Positions 1 through 7,839 of a stretch of 64,000 nt of DNA are shown here, one piece after another. The position numbers were made by a program, and so were the translations under genes. Under the pieces are notes generated by a model. That model worked only from the letters and a program-made list of their open reading frames with translations. It was not told the origin of the DNA and did no database searches. The stretch comes from a bacterium (GTDB lineage Bacteria > Zixibacteria > MSB-5A5 > CAIYYT01): NCBI GenBank assembly GCA_016708315.1, contig JADJGC010000005.1, positions 62,001-126,000 on the forward strand, in the 5' to 3' direction. Each line of letters opens with the position of its first letter. The first letter of the stretch is position 1.

Positions 1-5
1 GTAGT

Positions 6-236
6 ATGTACGCATTTGATTTTCAAGAAACAATCAGGACAGCTTTGATTGTTCAGATATCTTTCGCGTGCAAGATTGACGATTTCGCCAACTCCGACTT
101 TGGTGGTGGAGTGACTATCTCCGATGCAGTCTACTTGATTAACTACATGTTTTCAGGCGGTCCGATGCGCTCCGTGACGTGCCGAACAGTTAGTTTTCCG
201 GACTGCTGCTATCTCGCATTCAAAACAAAACATTAG
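6..236 (+). CDS. Dockerin-repeat protein, C-terminal fragment
   Basis: The frame encodes one dockerin-like repeat (VTISDAVYLINYMFSGGP, about residues 36-53) followed by a short tail and a stop. The frame is open to the left edge, so this is either the 3' end of a gene lying outside the window or a decayed remnant. The calcium-loop half of the repeat (CGD-DG-G in the copies near 20.0, 41.0 and 57.8 kb) is degenerate here, as DFANSDFGGG, and the second repeat is missing. Only the dockerin-like nature can be stated; the function is unknown. Confidence 0.45.
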   Translation: MYAFDFQETIRTALIVQISFACKIDDFANSDFGGGVTISDAVYLINYMFSGGPMRSVTCRTVSFPDCCYLAFKTKH

Positions 237-240
237 TCCC

Positions 241-271
241 TTGACAACGTAAGTACAACAGAGCATTCTTG
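241..271 (+). promoter_or_regulatory. Putative promoter of the first T9SS-type repeat gene
   Basis: A perfect TTGACA (241-246) is followed 17 bases later by CATTCTTG (264-271), 42 bases before the start codon at 313. The 15-mer CCCTTGACAACGTAA covering the -35 region recurs at 26292-26306 upstream of the tetraheme cytochrome gene. The downstream element is a weak match to either a sigma-70 -10 box or a Bacteroidota -7 element. Confidence 0.35.
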
Positions 272-312
272 ATACTAACCCTGTATACTGAGCCAAACTG
301 GAGGTCTCTACT

Positions 313-1747
313 ATGAAGAAATTTGCTATTGTTATCCAATTCGCCTTGGCCGCTCTGACCCTAATTCTTGCAAGCCCGCCGGCAGAGTCGGCGAACCCTA
401 AAGCCGCTGATGTTGTCGTCCTCGATTTCTTCTATCAGTATATCGATTACGCAACTCCATCCGACTTGCCGATGCACTTGCGCATCGCCGCCTCCGTCAA
501 TGCAGCAACCGATCTCGCCGCGGCCGTAGGAAGCGATGTCGACGCTCTTACATTGATGAAACATACCCGGAATCCATTGGTGTTTATGCCGGCCTCCGAT
601 ACAACCTACACTTGGGTCGGTTCCAGCTGGGTGCCCGATACGCGCACCACTTATTCCTATACCGGTGGCAAGAAGAACACCGTGATGACTGAAGAATACT
701 CAGGCGCCGTTTGGCAAATGCGCACGAACTTAGTCTACAGCTATAACGGCAGCGGCTATCTGTCCACCTATCGTTTGCAAAACTGGAGCGGCACTGCCTG
801 GGAGGATGCCTTCCGTTATACGACGACATACACCGGTGCGCTTCCAACCGAAACGTTAACCGAACACTGGGATACCGGCGCGTGGACCAATCTCAGCAAG
901 ACCGTCAATACCTACGACGGCAGTTCGCGCGTAGTGACGATCCAATCTTATACCTGGGCCGACCCCGACTGGATGGAACTTTACAAGAGCACCAATACCT
1001 ACGACGGCGCGGCGATTTGACTGTGGTGCTGAACCAACTTGCCTTGGGCTTCACCTACTTGGATCAGACGCGGACATTGTTTGTATATGACGGCAACCAT
1101 CACCCGACTTCAGCGATAAATCAATCCTGGAACATCGGCCTGTCGGTTTGGGAGAACCAGTCAAGATCCGAATCTGAATATAACGGACTTGGCAACCGCA
1201 CTCTGGAGCGGGAATCTAACTGGATCAGCGGGGCTTGGTTGGCGACGGATGTCGATACTTTCAAATACAACGGCCTCAACCAGAACAACCAAAGCGTCCA
1301 CTGGGACATTCCCGGCAATGAGGTGACCCGCGATGATATAAGCTACGACGGTTCCGGCAATCTGGTCGAGGTCATCAGCTACGTCTTCTTTGGATCCTGG
1401 TTCCCACTGATCGCTATGTGATTGTCTATACTTCGGTTGCCGTCAAGGTCGATGACACCGCGCTTCCAGGTGATTTTGCCCTGTTGCAAAATCATCCGAA
1501 TCCGTTTAATCCAACGACGACGATTCGCTATAGTCTCTCACGGCCGCATCTGGTACAAATCGAGGTTTACAACGTGCTGGGGCAATTGGTTTCAACACTT
1601 GAAAACTCCGAGCAAGGTGTCGGAGTATATGAGACGACATGGGATGGCACAAACGCCAACGGACAGAATGTTGCCAGCGGTGTTTACTTCTACCGACTGA
1701 AGGCGGGTGAATTTGTACAGACCTGCAAGATGGTCTTGTCGCGCTAA
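313..1747 (+). pseudogene. Secreted YD-like repeat protein with type IX-type sorting domain, two frameshifts
   Basis: The reading frame starts at ATG 313 with a signal peptide (MKKFAIVIQFALAALTLILA). A short helical region follows, then about ten imperfect 30-40-residue repeats with the pattern Y-x-Y-(D/N)-G ... W-x-G-x-W. The frame is lost twice, each time consistent with loss of one base: near 1010, where GCGCGGCGATT would restore A-G-D-L, and near 1404, in a CCC run before T-D-R-Y. The last about 90 residues form a FlgD-like/type IX (type A) C-terminal sorting domain with NHPNPFNPTTTIRYSL, NVLGQLVSTLE and ASGVYFYRLKAG. Such domains direct proteins through the type IX system to the cell surface. 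A paralogue follows at 1979. The lesions may be real or sequence errors, since both lie next to short G/C runs. The repeat type is recognisable but no molecular function is known. Confidence 0.8.
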
Positions 1748-1764
1748 GCTGACTTCTACAAATC

Positions 1765-1797
1765 AAAAAGCCGGTGACACAAGTCGCCGGCTTTTTT
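1765..1797 (+). terminator. Rho-independent terminator
   Basis: A GCCGGTGAC / GTCGCCGGC stem (one mismatch) with an ACAA loop is flanked by A-run and T-run. It closes the transcript of the first repeat protein. An almost identical copy sits at 3429-3460 because the whole 3' end has been duplicated. Confidence 0.85.
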
Positions 1798-1816
1798 ATT
1801 GGTTGAGTTTTCGACT

Positions 1817-1876
1817 TCATTTTCGCGGCAGTATTATCAGCGTATCTTCGATAGCATAACCCTCAACCGCCGGCAC
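1817..1876 (-). pseudogene. Orphan 3' tail of the secreted-protein gene found at 3481-4389
   Basis: Read on the minus strand, this stretch encodes PAVEGYAIEDTLIILPRK followed by a TGA stop. This matches the last 18 residues of the 302-residue protein encoded at 3481-4389, which ends with the same residues and TAG. It lies just after the terminator, exactly as the full gene lies after the second terminator. Homology stops near 1873. It is therefore the downstream boundary of a segmental duplication and not an independent gene. Confidence 0.85.
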
Positions 1877-1909
1877 AACCAACGCCAAGTTTTCTCCACA
1901 AGTTTAATC

Positions 1910-1942
1910 TTGACAATATCAATCCATTTTTGTTACTTTTTG
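1910..1942 (+). promoter_or_regulatory. Putative promoter of the second repeat-protein gene
   Basis: TTGACA at 1910-1915 is followed after 18 bases by TACTTTTTG (1934-1942), close to the Bacteroidota -7 element TAnnTTTG. It lies 37 bases before the GTG start at 1979. It sits outside the duplicated block, so it is not shared with the first copy. Confidence 0.4.
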
Positions 1943-1978
1943 CAGATAACAACATGCCCCAAAAATCAGGAGACCACA

Positions 1979-3411
1979 GTGAAACGAAATGCTCTTTTCG
2001 CCGTTGTTGCCGCAGTTGTCCTCGCCTGCTGCACGATGAACTCCTTCGCCCACGCCGCCAAGTTACAACCTGGAGATTCTAAGATTATTGATTTCATGCT
2101 TCGAGTGTTGGAACATTCTACGCCCGCGAACATGCCGATCGAATCGCGCATTAACGTCGCTGTTGCGGCGGCAGCCCTGCAAGCTCAGGCGATGGGTGTT
2201 CAGCTTGACCGAGCCACATTGGAATCTTTCGCCGTTCGTCCCCAGGCATTCTTTCCCACCTCTGATACTTCATACTTGTGGACTGGAGCAGCCTGGCAGT
2301 TTACCGAACACGGCACCTACACATATGTTGGCAGCAAGGTGAATACATACCTTTCGCAATTCTGGATCGGGTCCTGGGACAATTACGAACTGTCGATCTG
2401 GAGCTACAACGGCTCTGGAACCATCGCATCAATACTCTTTCAAACCTGGGATACCGATTCGTCTGCCTGGGCCAACAGCGCACGCAGTGTCATGACTTAT
2501 GATGGCAGCAATCGCCTGACCGTGATGGAATCGCAAAGTTGGAATGGGGCAGATTTCGCTGGTACGGCGCGAATCCTCTATACCTATGATGGCTCCAGCC
2601 GTGTCGAAACTGTAATCACGCAAGAATGGACAGGTGCTTGGAGCAACGTAACCCGTACGACTTACACCTACAATGGCGCCGGACTTGAATCTCAATCGGT
2701 AGTCGACAACTACTTCGGCGGAAACTGGTTGACTACTTACCGATGGACATCAACCTATGACGGCAGCAATCGACTCACGCTGCGTGTCCGAGAGTTCTAC
2801 AACACTTTTGGAATAATGACGCCAAAAGTGAATACGATTACAATGGCTCCGGCGACAACACACTGCAACGTGATTATCTTTGGCTAACCTCCGACTGGGC
2901 GCTCACGGACGTTGATACAATGAAGTATGACGGCAGTCATCGCCTGACGCAAACCGTCTACAACAACATCCTGCCGTTCGCGAATGTCAGTCGGACCGAC
3001 AATGCATACGACGGCTCGGGAAACTTGGTCGAAGAAATCTCCGCAGCATTCTCCGGCACATGGATCAATACTGATCGCTATGTTTTCGTCTACACGTCTC
3101 TGGCATCGAAGATCGAGGGAGAGCCCCTGCCCGCCGACTTTTCGTTGTGGCAGAATCATCCGAATCCGTTCAATCCAACGACAACGATTCGCTACAGTCT
3201 CTCACGACCGCATCTGGTACAGATCGAAGTCTACAATGTGTTGGGCCAGTTGGTCTCAACACTTGAAAACTCCGAGCAAGGTGTCGGAGTGTATGAGACG
3301 ACGTGGGATGGCACAAACGCCAACGGACAGGATGTCGCCAGCGGTGTTTATTTCTATCGTCTGAAGGCGGGTGAATTTGTACAGACCCGCAAGATGGTCT
3401 TATCGCGCTAA
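1979..3411 (+). pseudogene. Second secreted YD-like repeat protein with type IX-type sorting domain, one frameshift
   Basis: This is a paralogue of the gene at 313. The start is taken as GTG 1979 (VKRNALFAVVAAVVLACC), with AGGAG nine bases upstream. It encodes a signal peptide, a helical region like that of the first copy (EHSTPANMPIESRINVAVAA), about ten Y-x-Y-D-G / W-x-G-x-W repeats, and a C-terminal sorting domain nearly identical to the first. One frameshift lies near 2806 in CTTTTGG. Losing one base there explains the switch to the frame that reads W-N-N-D-A-K-S-E-Y-D-Y-N-G. The N-terminal and repeat regions have diverged, but the last about 320 bases and the terminator are almost identical to the first copy, pointing to recent duplication or gene conversion of the 3' end. 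Confidence 0.8.
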
Positions 3412-3428
3412 GCTGACTTCTACAAATC

Positions 3429-3460
3429 AAAAAGCCGGTGACACAAGTCGCCGGCTTTTT
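3429..3460 (+). terminator. Rho-independent terminator (second copy)
   Basis: Same GCCGGTGAC / GTCGCCGGC hairpin as at 1765, with A- and T-runs on both sides. It may also serve the convergent minus-strand operon ending at 3481. Confidence 0.85.
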
Positions 3461-3480
3461 TCATGGCTGAATGTTCGCCG

Positions 3481-4389
3481 CTATTTTCGCGGCAGAATTA
3501 TTAGCGTATCCTCGATGGCATAACCCTCAACCGCAGGCGTATCGGGCGGAAAGACCAATCGCAGTTCCTTGCCCGGCTCCAGCACGACATCCATGGTATT
3601 CTTCGAAGTGTAGTTGACTGACGATTCGCCGCTACCACCCGAACGGCCGCGCGAACGAATTTGATAGGCACGCTGGAAGGTTATCGTACACTCAGTCCGT
3701 TCGTTTAGCGACTTCAATGCGCCGGGCATCGAAATCATCACAATGTACTTCATCTCATCTGGATCGCCATCGCTGCTGCTCTCATCGACTCCCGATCGAA
3801 ACTCCATTGCTTCGGCGAGAAACTTTCTCCCCGAAGTCCCGCTGGATACTTTGACGCCGTTCTTGAGATAGGACGACTTGAGCACCACCGCCGACTGCCC
3901 GCAATCGGCGCAATCGCTCGGCAATTCGCTTCGCAGTTCCACCTTCAGATAAACTTGGCGTCCGTCCGGCAACTTGTGCGAGCATACCAGTTCTTCCTGT
4001 CCCATTGGCAGTGCTTTCTCAATCGAAGTCCGTTCCGCCCGACCAGCTTGATCTTTATCAGCATAGTTCAGAGCACGTGTTGCTCCTGCTAACCAGGTTC
4101 CGGCTTCGTTGATCGACAGGAGAAGGTTAAACACAAGTTCAAATTTAAGATCGTTCGACTGGTAGCGCGAAGTCTCAGCCGTAATCCCGCAAGAGTTTCC
4201 GGCGATAAAGTACACACCGCCATAGTTGTGCTCTTGCGTGATATCGAACCACAGTGAGCCTTCGCAAACCGGATTCGCAGCACCCTTCTCGCCGGAAACC
4301 ACAACGTGCAGATAGCGCGGCTTAGGCGCGGCAAATGCAGCTGCAGTAAGACATAGCATACAGATGATGACCGCCGTATTTCGAATCAT
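3481..4389 (-). CDS. Secreted protein of unknown function, third gene of an ECF sigma operon
   Basis: Protein of 302 residues with a clear signal peptide (MIRNTAVIICMLCLTAAAFA) and no transmembrane segment in the mature part. The mature part is predicted to be beta-rich, with a Gly/Ser-rich stretch near residue 250 (RSRGRSGGSGESS). Four cysteines in pairs (C-E-G-S near residue 43, N-S-C-G near 66, and C-A-D-C near 160) could form disulfides or bind metal. No family was recognised. Its start overlaps the anti-sigma factor stop by four bases, so it is translationally coupled and is probably either the target of the sigma factor or part of its signalling. A fragment of its 3' end is duplicated at 1817-1876. 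Confidence 0.8.
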   Translation of the reverse strand: MIRNTAVIICMLCLTAAAFAAPKPRYLHVVVSGEKGAANPVCEGSLWFDITQEHNYGGVYFIAGNSCGITAETSRYQSNDLKFELVFNLLLSINEAGTWLAGATRALNYADKDQAGRAERTSIEKALPMGQEELVCSHKLPDGRQVYLKVELRSELPSDCADCGQSAVVLKSSYLKNGVKVSSGTSGRKFLAEAMEFRSGVDESSSDGDPDEMKYIVMISMPGALKSLNERTECTITFQRAYQIRSRGRSGGSGESSVNYTSKNTMDVVLEPGKELRLVFPPDTPAVEGYAIEDTLIILPRK

Positions 4390-4835
4390 AACACTTCCTC
4401 CTCGTTATTTTTCGATTTGTCTTGTTCACTTTCAACGCGAACCGCTTGCACCGCGGGAACTCGCACAGTTTCGACACTGTGCACCATGATCGATGTTTCC
4501 GACATCTCAATATTCGACTTGGCGGGCGAACGCAGCGCCAACAACCAGCCGCCAATCGCAACCAGCGCAATCGCCGCCGCTACCGGCATCGGAATCGACA
4601 GTCGCCGTCTCCACCATTTCAACGTGTTCGGCGCAGCCCTGAATCCATCAGGTACGACGATATCCGGAAGCGACTGGAGTATTCCCCGCTGTGACGTAAG
4701 TTCGATGTCGAAATCGCGGCACGACGGACATACCGCGAGATGATTCTCCAATTCGAGCTGTTGTTCGCTCGGCAACTCTTCATCGAGCCGACTCGAGAGA
4801 AGTTGCTCGAAGTATTCGCAATCTTTTGTATTCAT
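4386..4835 (-). CDS. Anti-sigma factor with zinc-finger (zf-HC2) domain
   Basis: The 149-residue protein has the anti-sigma zinc-binding pattern near its N-terminus: an early Cys (MNTKDCEYF), then LENHLAVCPSCRDF, giving H-x3-C-x2-C at about residues 32-39. A linker of about 50 residues and one membrane segment (PVAAAIALVAIGGWLLAL, about 82-100) precede a short periplasmic tail rich in Val/Glu. This fits a membrane-anchored regulator that sequesters the sigma factor encoded immediately upstream. The genes overlap by four bases (ATGA). The signal that releases the sigma factor is not evident. Confidence 0.85.
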   Translation of the reverse strand: MNTKDCEYFEQLLSSRLDEELPSEQQLELENHLAVCPSCRDFDIELTSQRGILQSLPDIVVPDGFRAAPNTLKWWRRRLSIPMPVAAAIALVAIGGWLLALRSPAKSNIEMSETSIMVHSVETVRVPAVQAVRVESEQDKSKNNEEEVL

Positions 4836-5341
4836 CGCCTTCCTATCTCCTGCATCTTTTTTCTCACTCGATATAGTCGCACGCGTACGGTCTCTTCGGT
4901 AACGCTCAACAGTAATGCTATTTCCCTTATCGAGTAACCTTGTTGCTCGCGCAATAGAATCAAATCCCGCTCTTCAACTGACAGTTTGCTAAGTACTTGT
5001 TCTATAAATCGCGCAGTCTCCGCATCCGGCCCCGTCGCCGCTTCAGTCAACCCTTCGACCACACTTTCCTGCGTCCTCTCACGTTTCGATAGACTGAAGC
5101 AGAGATTACGCGCGCAAATGAACAGCCAGTCGGCCAGTGATGTTTTGATTGTCAACTTGCCGCGCTGATTCATCAATCGCAGAAATGTCTCCTGCACTAC
5201 ATCCTGTGCTCGCGTTCGGCTACCGGTCGCGTACGAGCAGTACTTCATCAGCGCCGCTTGATGCCTGAAGTGTATTCGTTCCAGAGCGGCATCGTTGCCG
5301 CCGACGTATTCCAGCCAATCTGTTTGGTCGAGATCGTTCAT
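4832..5341 (-). CDS. ECF-type RNA polymerase sigma factor
   Basis: Protein of 169 residues, a typical ECF length. Region 2 spans about residues 20-90 (DVVQETFLRLMNQ and the promoter-melting segment SLADWLFICARNLCF). Region 4 spans about 110-165 (LSVEERDLILLREQQGYS, then a helix-turn-helix IREIALLLSVTEETVRVRLYRVRKKM). It is the first gene of a three-gene overlapping operon with an anti-sigma factor and a secreted protein, an arrangement that usually means control of an envelope or surface function. No obvious autoregulated promoter was identified in the 118 bases upstream. Confidence 0.9.
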   Translation of the reverse strand: MNDLDQTDWLEYVGGNDAALERIHFRHQAALMKYCSYATGSRTRAQDVVQETFLRLMNQRGKLTIKTSLADWLFICARNLCFSLSKRERTQESVVEGLTEAATGPDAETARFIEQVLSKLSVEERDLILLREQQGYSIREIALLLSVTEETVRVRLYRVRKKMQEIGRR

Positions 5342-5460
5342 CCTGCTACCTAAAGACTATTGTGACCCGATTATGTTACAGAAATATTTGAGATAAACGA
5401 AAAGAAGTAGACTGGAAGCCTTTCGACTCCCGGTCCATGAATTTGGAGAATATCTGTGAT

Positions 5461-6888
5461 CTAACGTGCTTCGGCGGTAAGCACTGCCTTGTTGCGTACT
5501 AACTCCATATACCCTTGTCGGGCATAGTCGATCGCCTCGCCGAGGATGCGCGTCGCATCTTGCGGTGCGTGGAATCCCATCGAGTTCTCGGCGGCGACGA
5601 AATCAAGACGCCATTGCGCCTTACGGTGAAAGTCGCGCGGCTTGGTCAAAGACAAACTGTCGGCGCCGTTAATCTTGGCGACTTCAATCGCCTTGATCAA
5701 ATCGATGACTGCCTCTTCGGCACGAATCATCAGATCCGATGTCTTGTCCTGAATTCGTTGTGCGCGGGCGAGAATCTCATCCTCCGGCGAGCGATGACAG
5801 TTCTGACAGGCGCGGGCAATGTTGAGTAACGGCGAACGAATATGATGATCGCTGATCTTGACAGCGCCCTCGCGGTAGTACGGCATGTGGCAGTCAGCAC
5901 AGGCAACGCCGGAGCGGGCATGAATCCCCTGATTCCACATTTCAAACTCGGGATGTTGCGCTTTGAGCACCGGCGCACCGCTCGTCGCGTGTGTCCAATC
6001 CTTGTGACCGACAGAGTCGTAGTAGGTTTCGATCTGCTCCATGTTGATTCCGTCGTGCCACGGATACGTCAGCATCTTTCCTGTACCCTTGAAATAGTAT
6101 TCCACATGGCACTGTCCGCATACAAACGACCGCATCTCTTGTCTCGACGCGTCGACGTTGGGATCGTAAGGCTTACTGCGGTCGCCCTTCTGCCAGCGCT
6201 CGATACTTGGCAAATGCGGCAACGATTGCCCGCTCTCGGCTAGTCGCTGTATGCCGTTCAAGAATCCCGGCCGCGTTACGCGTAACGCCATCGACTGAGG
6301 TGCGTGGCAGTCTTGACAAGTCACCGGATGTTCCACCAGGGTGCGAGCATCTTTATAGTCCATTGCGCAGACGATTTCGAAACCCTTCATGATTTGTCCA
6401 AGCGAGTCGCTGTCGGGAACACCGGCTTCTTTGCCTTTGGCACGATATGCCGGAATGATCGCCGAGTGGCAATGCAAGCATGCGCCCGGTTGTTTGAAAT
6501 CCTTGACGCGTTCCGTCATGTCCTGATCCGCCAACATATAGGCGTGGCCGCGCTCTTCGCGGTAGTCGACGCCAAATGCATATCCCTTGAACAACTCCCG
6601 CCAGCGCGGATCGACATCAAGCTTCTGAAACGCATCACTACCGCCGTGTCTCGTGCGAACGGTGTCGACTGTGCGCAAATACGAATCGTATTGACGCGGA
6701 AAGTTCTTTCCCCACTCGGCCGGATTCACCACAGTCTCGTCAATGTTGGCAACCTGGAAAACGACCTGCTTGCCCTCTTCCTTGCGCAGTGCGATGTTCT
6801 GCATCAACAGCATCACCGCAAATGTCGCTGCCGCGATGGCAATGATGGTGATGACATATACCCATGTCCGCGATCTCGCTTGAGCCAT
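5461..6888 (-). CDS. nrfA: Ammonia-forming cytochrome c nitrite reductase, catalytic subunit NrfA
   Basis: Pentaheme enzyme that reduces nitrite to ammonium with six electrons at the periplasmic face. The 475-residue product has an uncleaved-looking membrane segment (about 10-31). Five heme motifs are visible: CLHCH (137-141), CQDCH (191-195), CGQCH (257-261), CADCH (330-334) and CQNCH (361-365). The NrfA hallmark QHPEFEMW carries the active-site His (about 312), and Tyr residues follow the third heme motif (HVEYYF). The first, active-site heme motif is CxxCH, whereas classical NrfA has CxxCK. The start is supported by GGAGG just upstream. It lies 15 bases after nrfH in the order nrfH-nrfA, and an FNR box lies upstream of the pair. 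Confidence 0.95.
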   Translation of the reverse strand: MAQARSRTWVYVITIIAIAAATFAVMLLMQNIALRKEEGKQVVFQVANIDETVVNPAEWGKNFPRQYDSYLRTVDTVRTRHGGSDAFQKLDVDPRWRELFKGYAFGVDYREERGHAYMLADQDMTERVKDFKQPGACLHCHSAIIPAYRAKGKEAGVPDSDSLGQIMKGFEIVCAMDYKDARTLVEHPVTCQDCHAPQSMALRVTRPGFLNGIQRLAESGQSLPHLPSIERWQKGDRSKPYDPNVDASRQEMRSFVCGQCHVEYYFKGTGKMLTYPWHDGINMEQIETYYDSVGHKDWTHATSGAPVLKAQHPEFEMWNQGIHARSGVACADCHMPYYREGAVKISDHHIRSPLLNIARACQNCHRSPEDEILARAQRIQDKTSDLMIRAEEAVIDLIKAIEVAKINGADSLSLTKPRDFHRKAQWRLDFVAAENSMGFHAPQDATRILGEAIDYARQGYMELVRNKAVLTAEAR

Positions 6889-6903
6889 AATTTCTATATC
6901 CTC

Positions 6904-7374
6904 CTAACGCGCTGCGCCGTGTCCAACCTCGCGGTGACACCGGACGCAGTTTTGGTGATCATCTGCATGTTCAAAAACCCCGACCGACTCGCTGAGAAGT
7001 TGTGTGTGACAACGCAGACAATTCTGCTGTAATACTTCGCGGTTGGAGGGGCGTATCTGTATCGGTTCGTGAAAATCCTGGAATGTAAATTTGCGCGAGT
7101 GGTTGAATCCGTTCTCGGCTTTGACAATGTAACGATTGGGAAACTCCTGCGGCAGATGACAATCATTACAAGCCGCTACTCCGTGGTGACTCCCCTTCTG
7201 CCAACTATCAAAATGCTCACGCATGATGTGGCAATTAGTGCAGACATTCGGATCGTCCGAAAGATAAGAACTCCCCTTGGCATAGTAGAACGTATAGAAC
7301 CCGATGCCGAAGAATATCCCGGCGAGAGTCATTATCGCCAGCGCCCATTTCGAAATGTTGCGCGACTCAGCCAT
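6904..7374 (-). CDS. nrfH: Cytochrome c nitrite reductase small subunit NrfH (quinol dehydrogenase)
   Basis: NapC/NirT-family tetraheme protein of 156 residues that passes electrons from menaquinol to NrfA. It has one N-terminal membrane anchor (about residues 9-31) and four heme motifs: CTNCH (45-49), CNDCH (69-73), CLRCH (119-123) and CVRCH (143-147). The spacing and the segment LPQEFPNRYIVKAENGFNHS are typical of NrfH. It is encoded 15 bases upstream of nrfA. Transcription probably starts between the FNR box at 7657-7670 and the short reading frame at 7465-7584. Confidence 0.95.
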   Translation of the reverse strand: MAESRNISKWALAIMTLAGIFFGIGFYTFYYAKGSSYLSDDPNVCTNCHIMREHFDSWQKGSHHGVAACNDCHLPQEFPNRYIVKAENGFNHSRKFTFQDFHEPIQIRPSNREVLQQNCLRCHTQLLSESVGVFEHADDHQNCVRCHREVGHGAAR

Positions 7375-7464
7375 TTTGGAAGTATCCTATTCGCTTTGGT
7401 TTTGCGTCCATGCCGCGATTCCTTGTTCTTCTATTGTCCACAAGATTAGTCCATACTAACCATA

Positions 7465-7584
7465 TCATCTTCGCAAGTCAACCTCGCTAAACTCCAATCC
7501 AAAGTCTTTGACTTTGGTCAAGATCGGCCTCAAAAGTGCCAGAAAATGACCATTACAATTACGGCTCTTCTGCTTCTTCTTCAT
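7465..7584 (-). CDS. Possible 39-residue peptide upstream of nrfHA
   Basis: An ATG at 7584 is preceded by GGAGG at good spacing. It opens a 39-codon frame starting MKKKQKSRNCNGHFLALL and ending EVDLRR. It is basic at the N-terminus, has no recognisable domain, and sits between the FNR box and nrfH, 90 bases before the nrfH start. It could be a small protein, a leader peptide or chance. The ribosome-binding site is the main evidence. Confidence 0.3.
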   Translation of the reverse strand: MKKKQKSRNCNGHFLALLRPILTKVKDFGLEFSEVDLRR

Positions 7585-7656
7585 TATATACCTCCAAAGT
7601 AGCATTACTTTGTGCCACAATTCTGGACATAATCTATTACCCAACAACATCTTATG

Positions 7657-7670
7657 TTGATTTTGATCAA
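7657..7670 (-). promoter_or_regulatory. FNR/Crp-type binding site upstream of nrfHA
   Basis: TTGATTTTGATCAA is a perfect match to the FNR palindrome TTGAT-N4-ATCAA. On the minus strand it is followed about 30 bases downstream by TAGATT, a possible -10 element, which is the class II activator geometry. It lies 73 bases before the short frame and 283 bases before nrfH, in the divergent region shared with groES. Activation of nrf by FNR under anoxia is well known in other bacteria. A Crp/Fnr-family regulator is encoded at 61242-61913. Confidence 0.8.
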
Positions 7671-7698
7671 GATTCTGTGAAAAAATTCTCAAAATCGA

Positions 7699-7727
7699 TT
7701 GACGAGCTGCAACCGAACGGATAAATT
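7699..7727 (+). promoter_or_regulatory. groESL promoter
   Basis: TTGACG (7699-7704), a 17-base spacer and TAAATT (7722-7727) form a good vegetative promoter. The CIRCE operator starts 12 bases downstream, where HrcA binding would block initiation. TAAATTAG also resembles the Bacteroidota -7 element TAnnTTTG with one mismatch. Confidence 0.7.
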
Positions 7728-7739
7728 AGCGTACTATTG

Positions 7740-7766
7740 TTAGCACTCGCTTGAGATGAGTGCTAA
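7740..7766 (+). promoter_or_regulatory. CIRCE operator (HrcA site)
   Basis: TTAGCACTC (7740-7748), nine bases, GAGTGCTAA (7758-7766) is a perfect CIRCE inverted repeat. It lies just downstream of the promoter and 73 bases before groES. This is the standard HrcA-repressed heat-shock arrangement; hrcA itself is not in the window. Confidence 0.97.
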
Positions 7767-7839
7767 CAGAATTGAAAGCACATTGAACGTCGAGTAACAA
7801 CTTTAACAATCACCATTTACCATTAATAGGAGTTATCTA

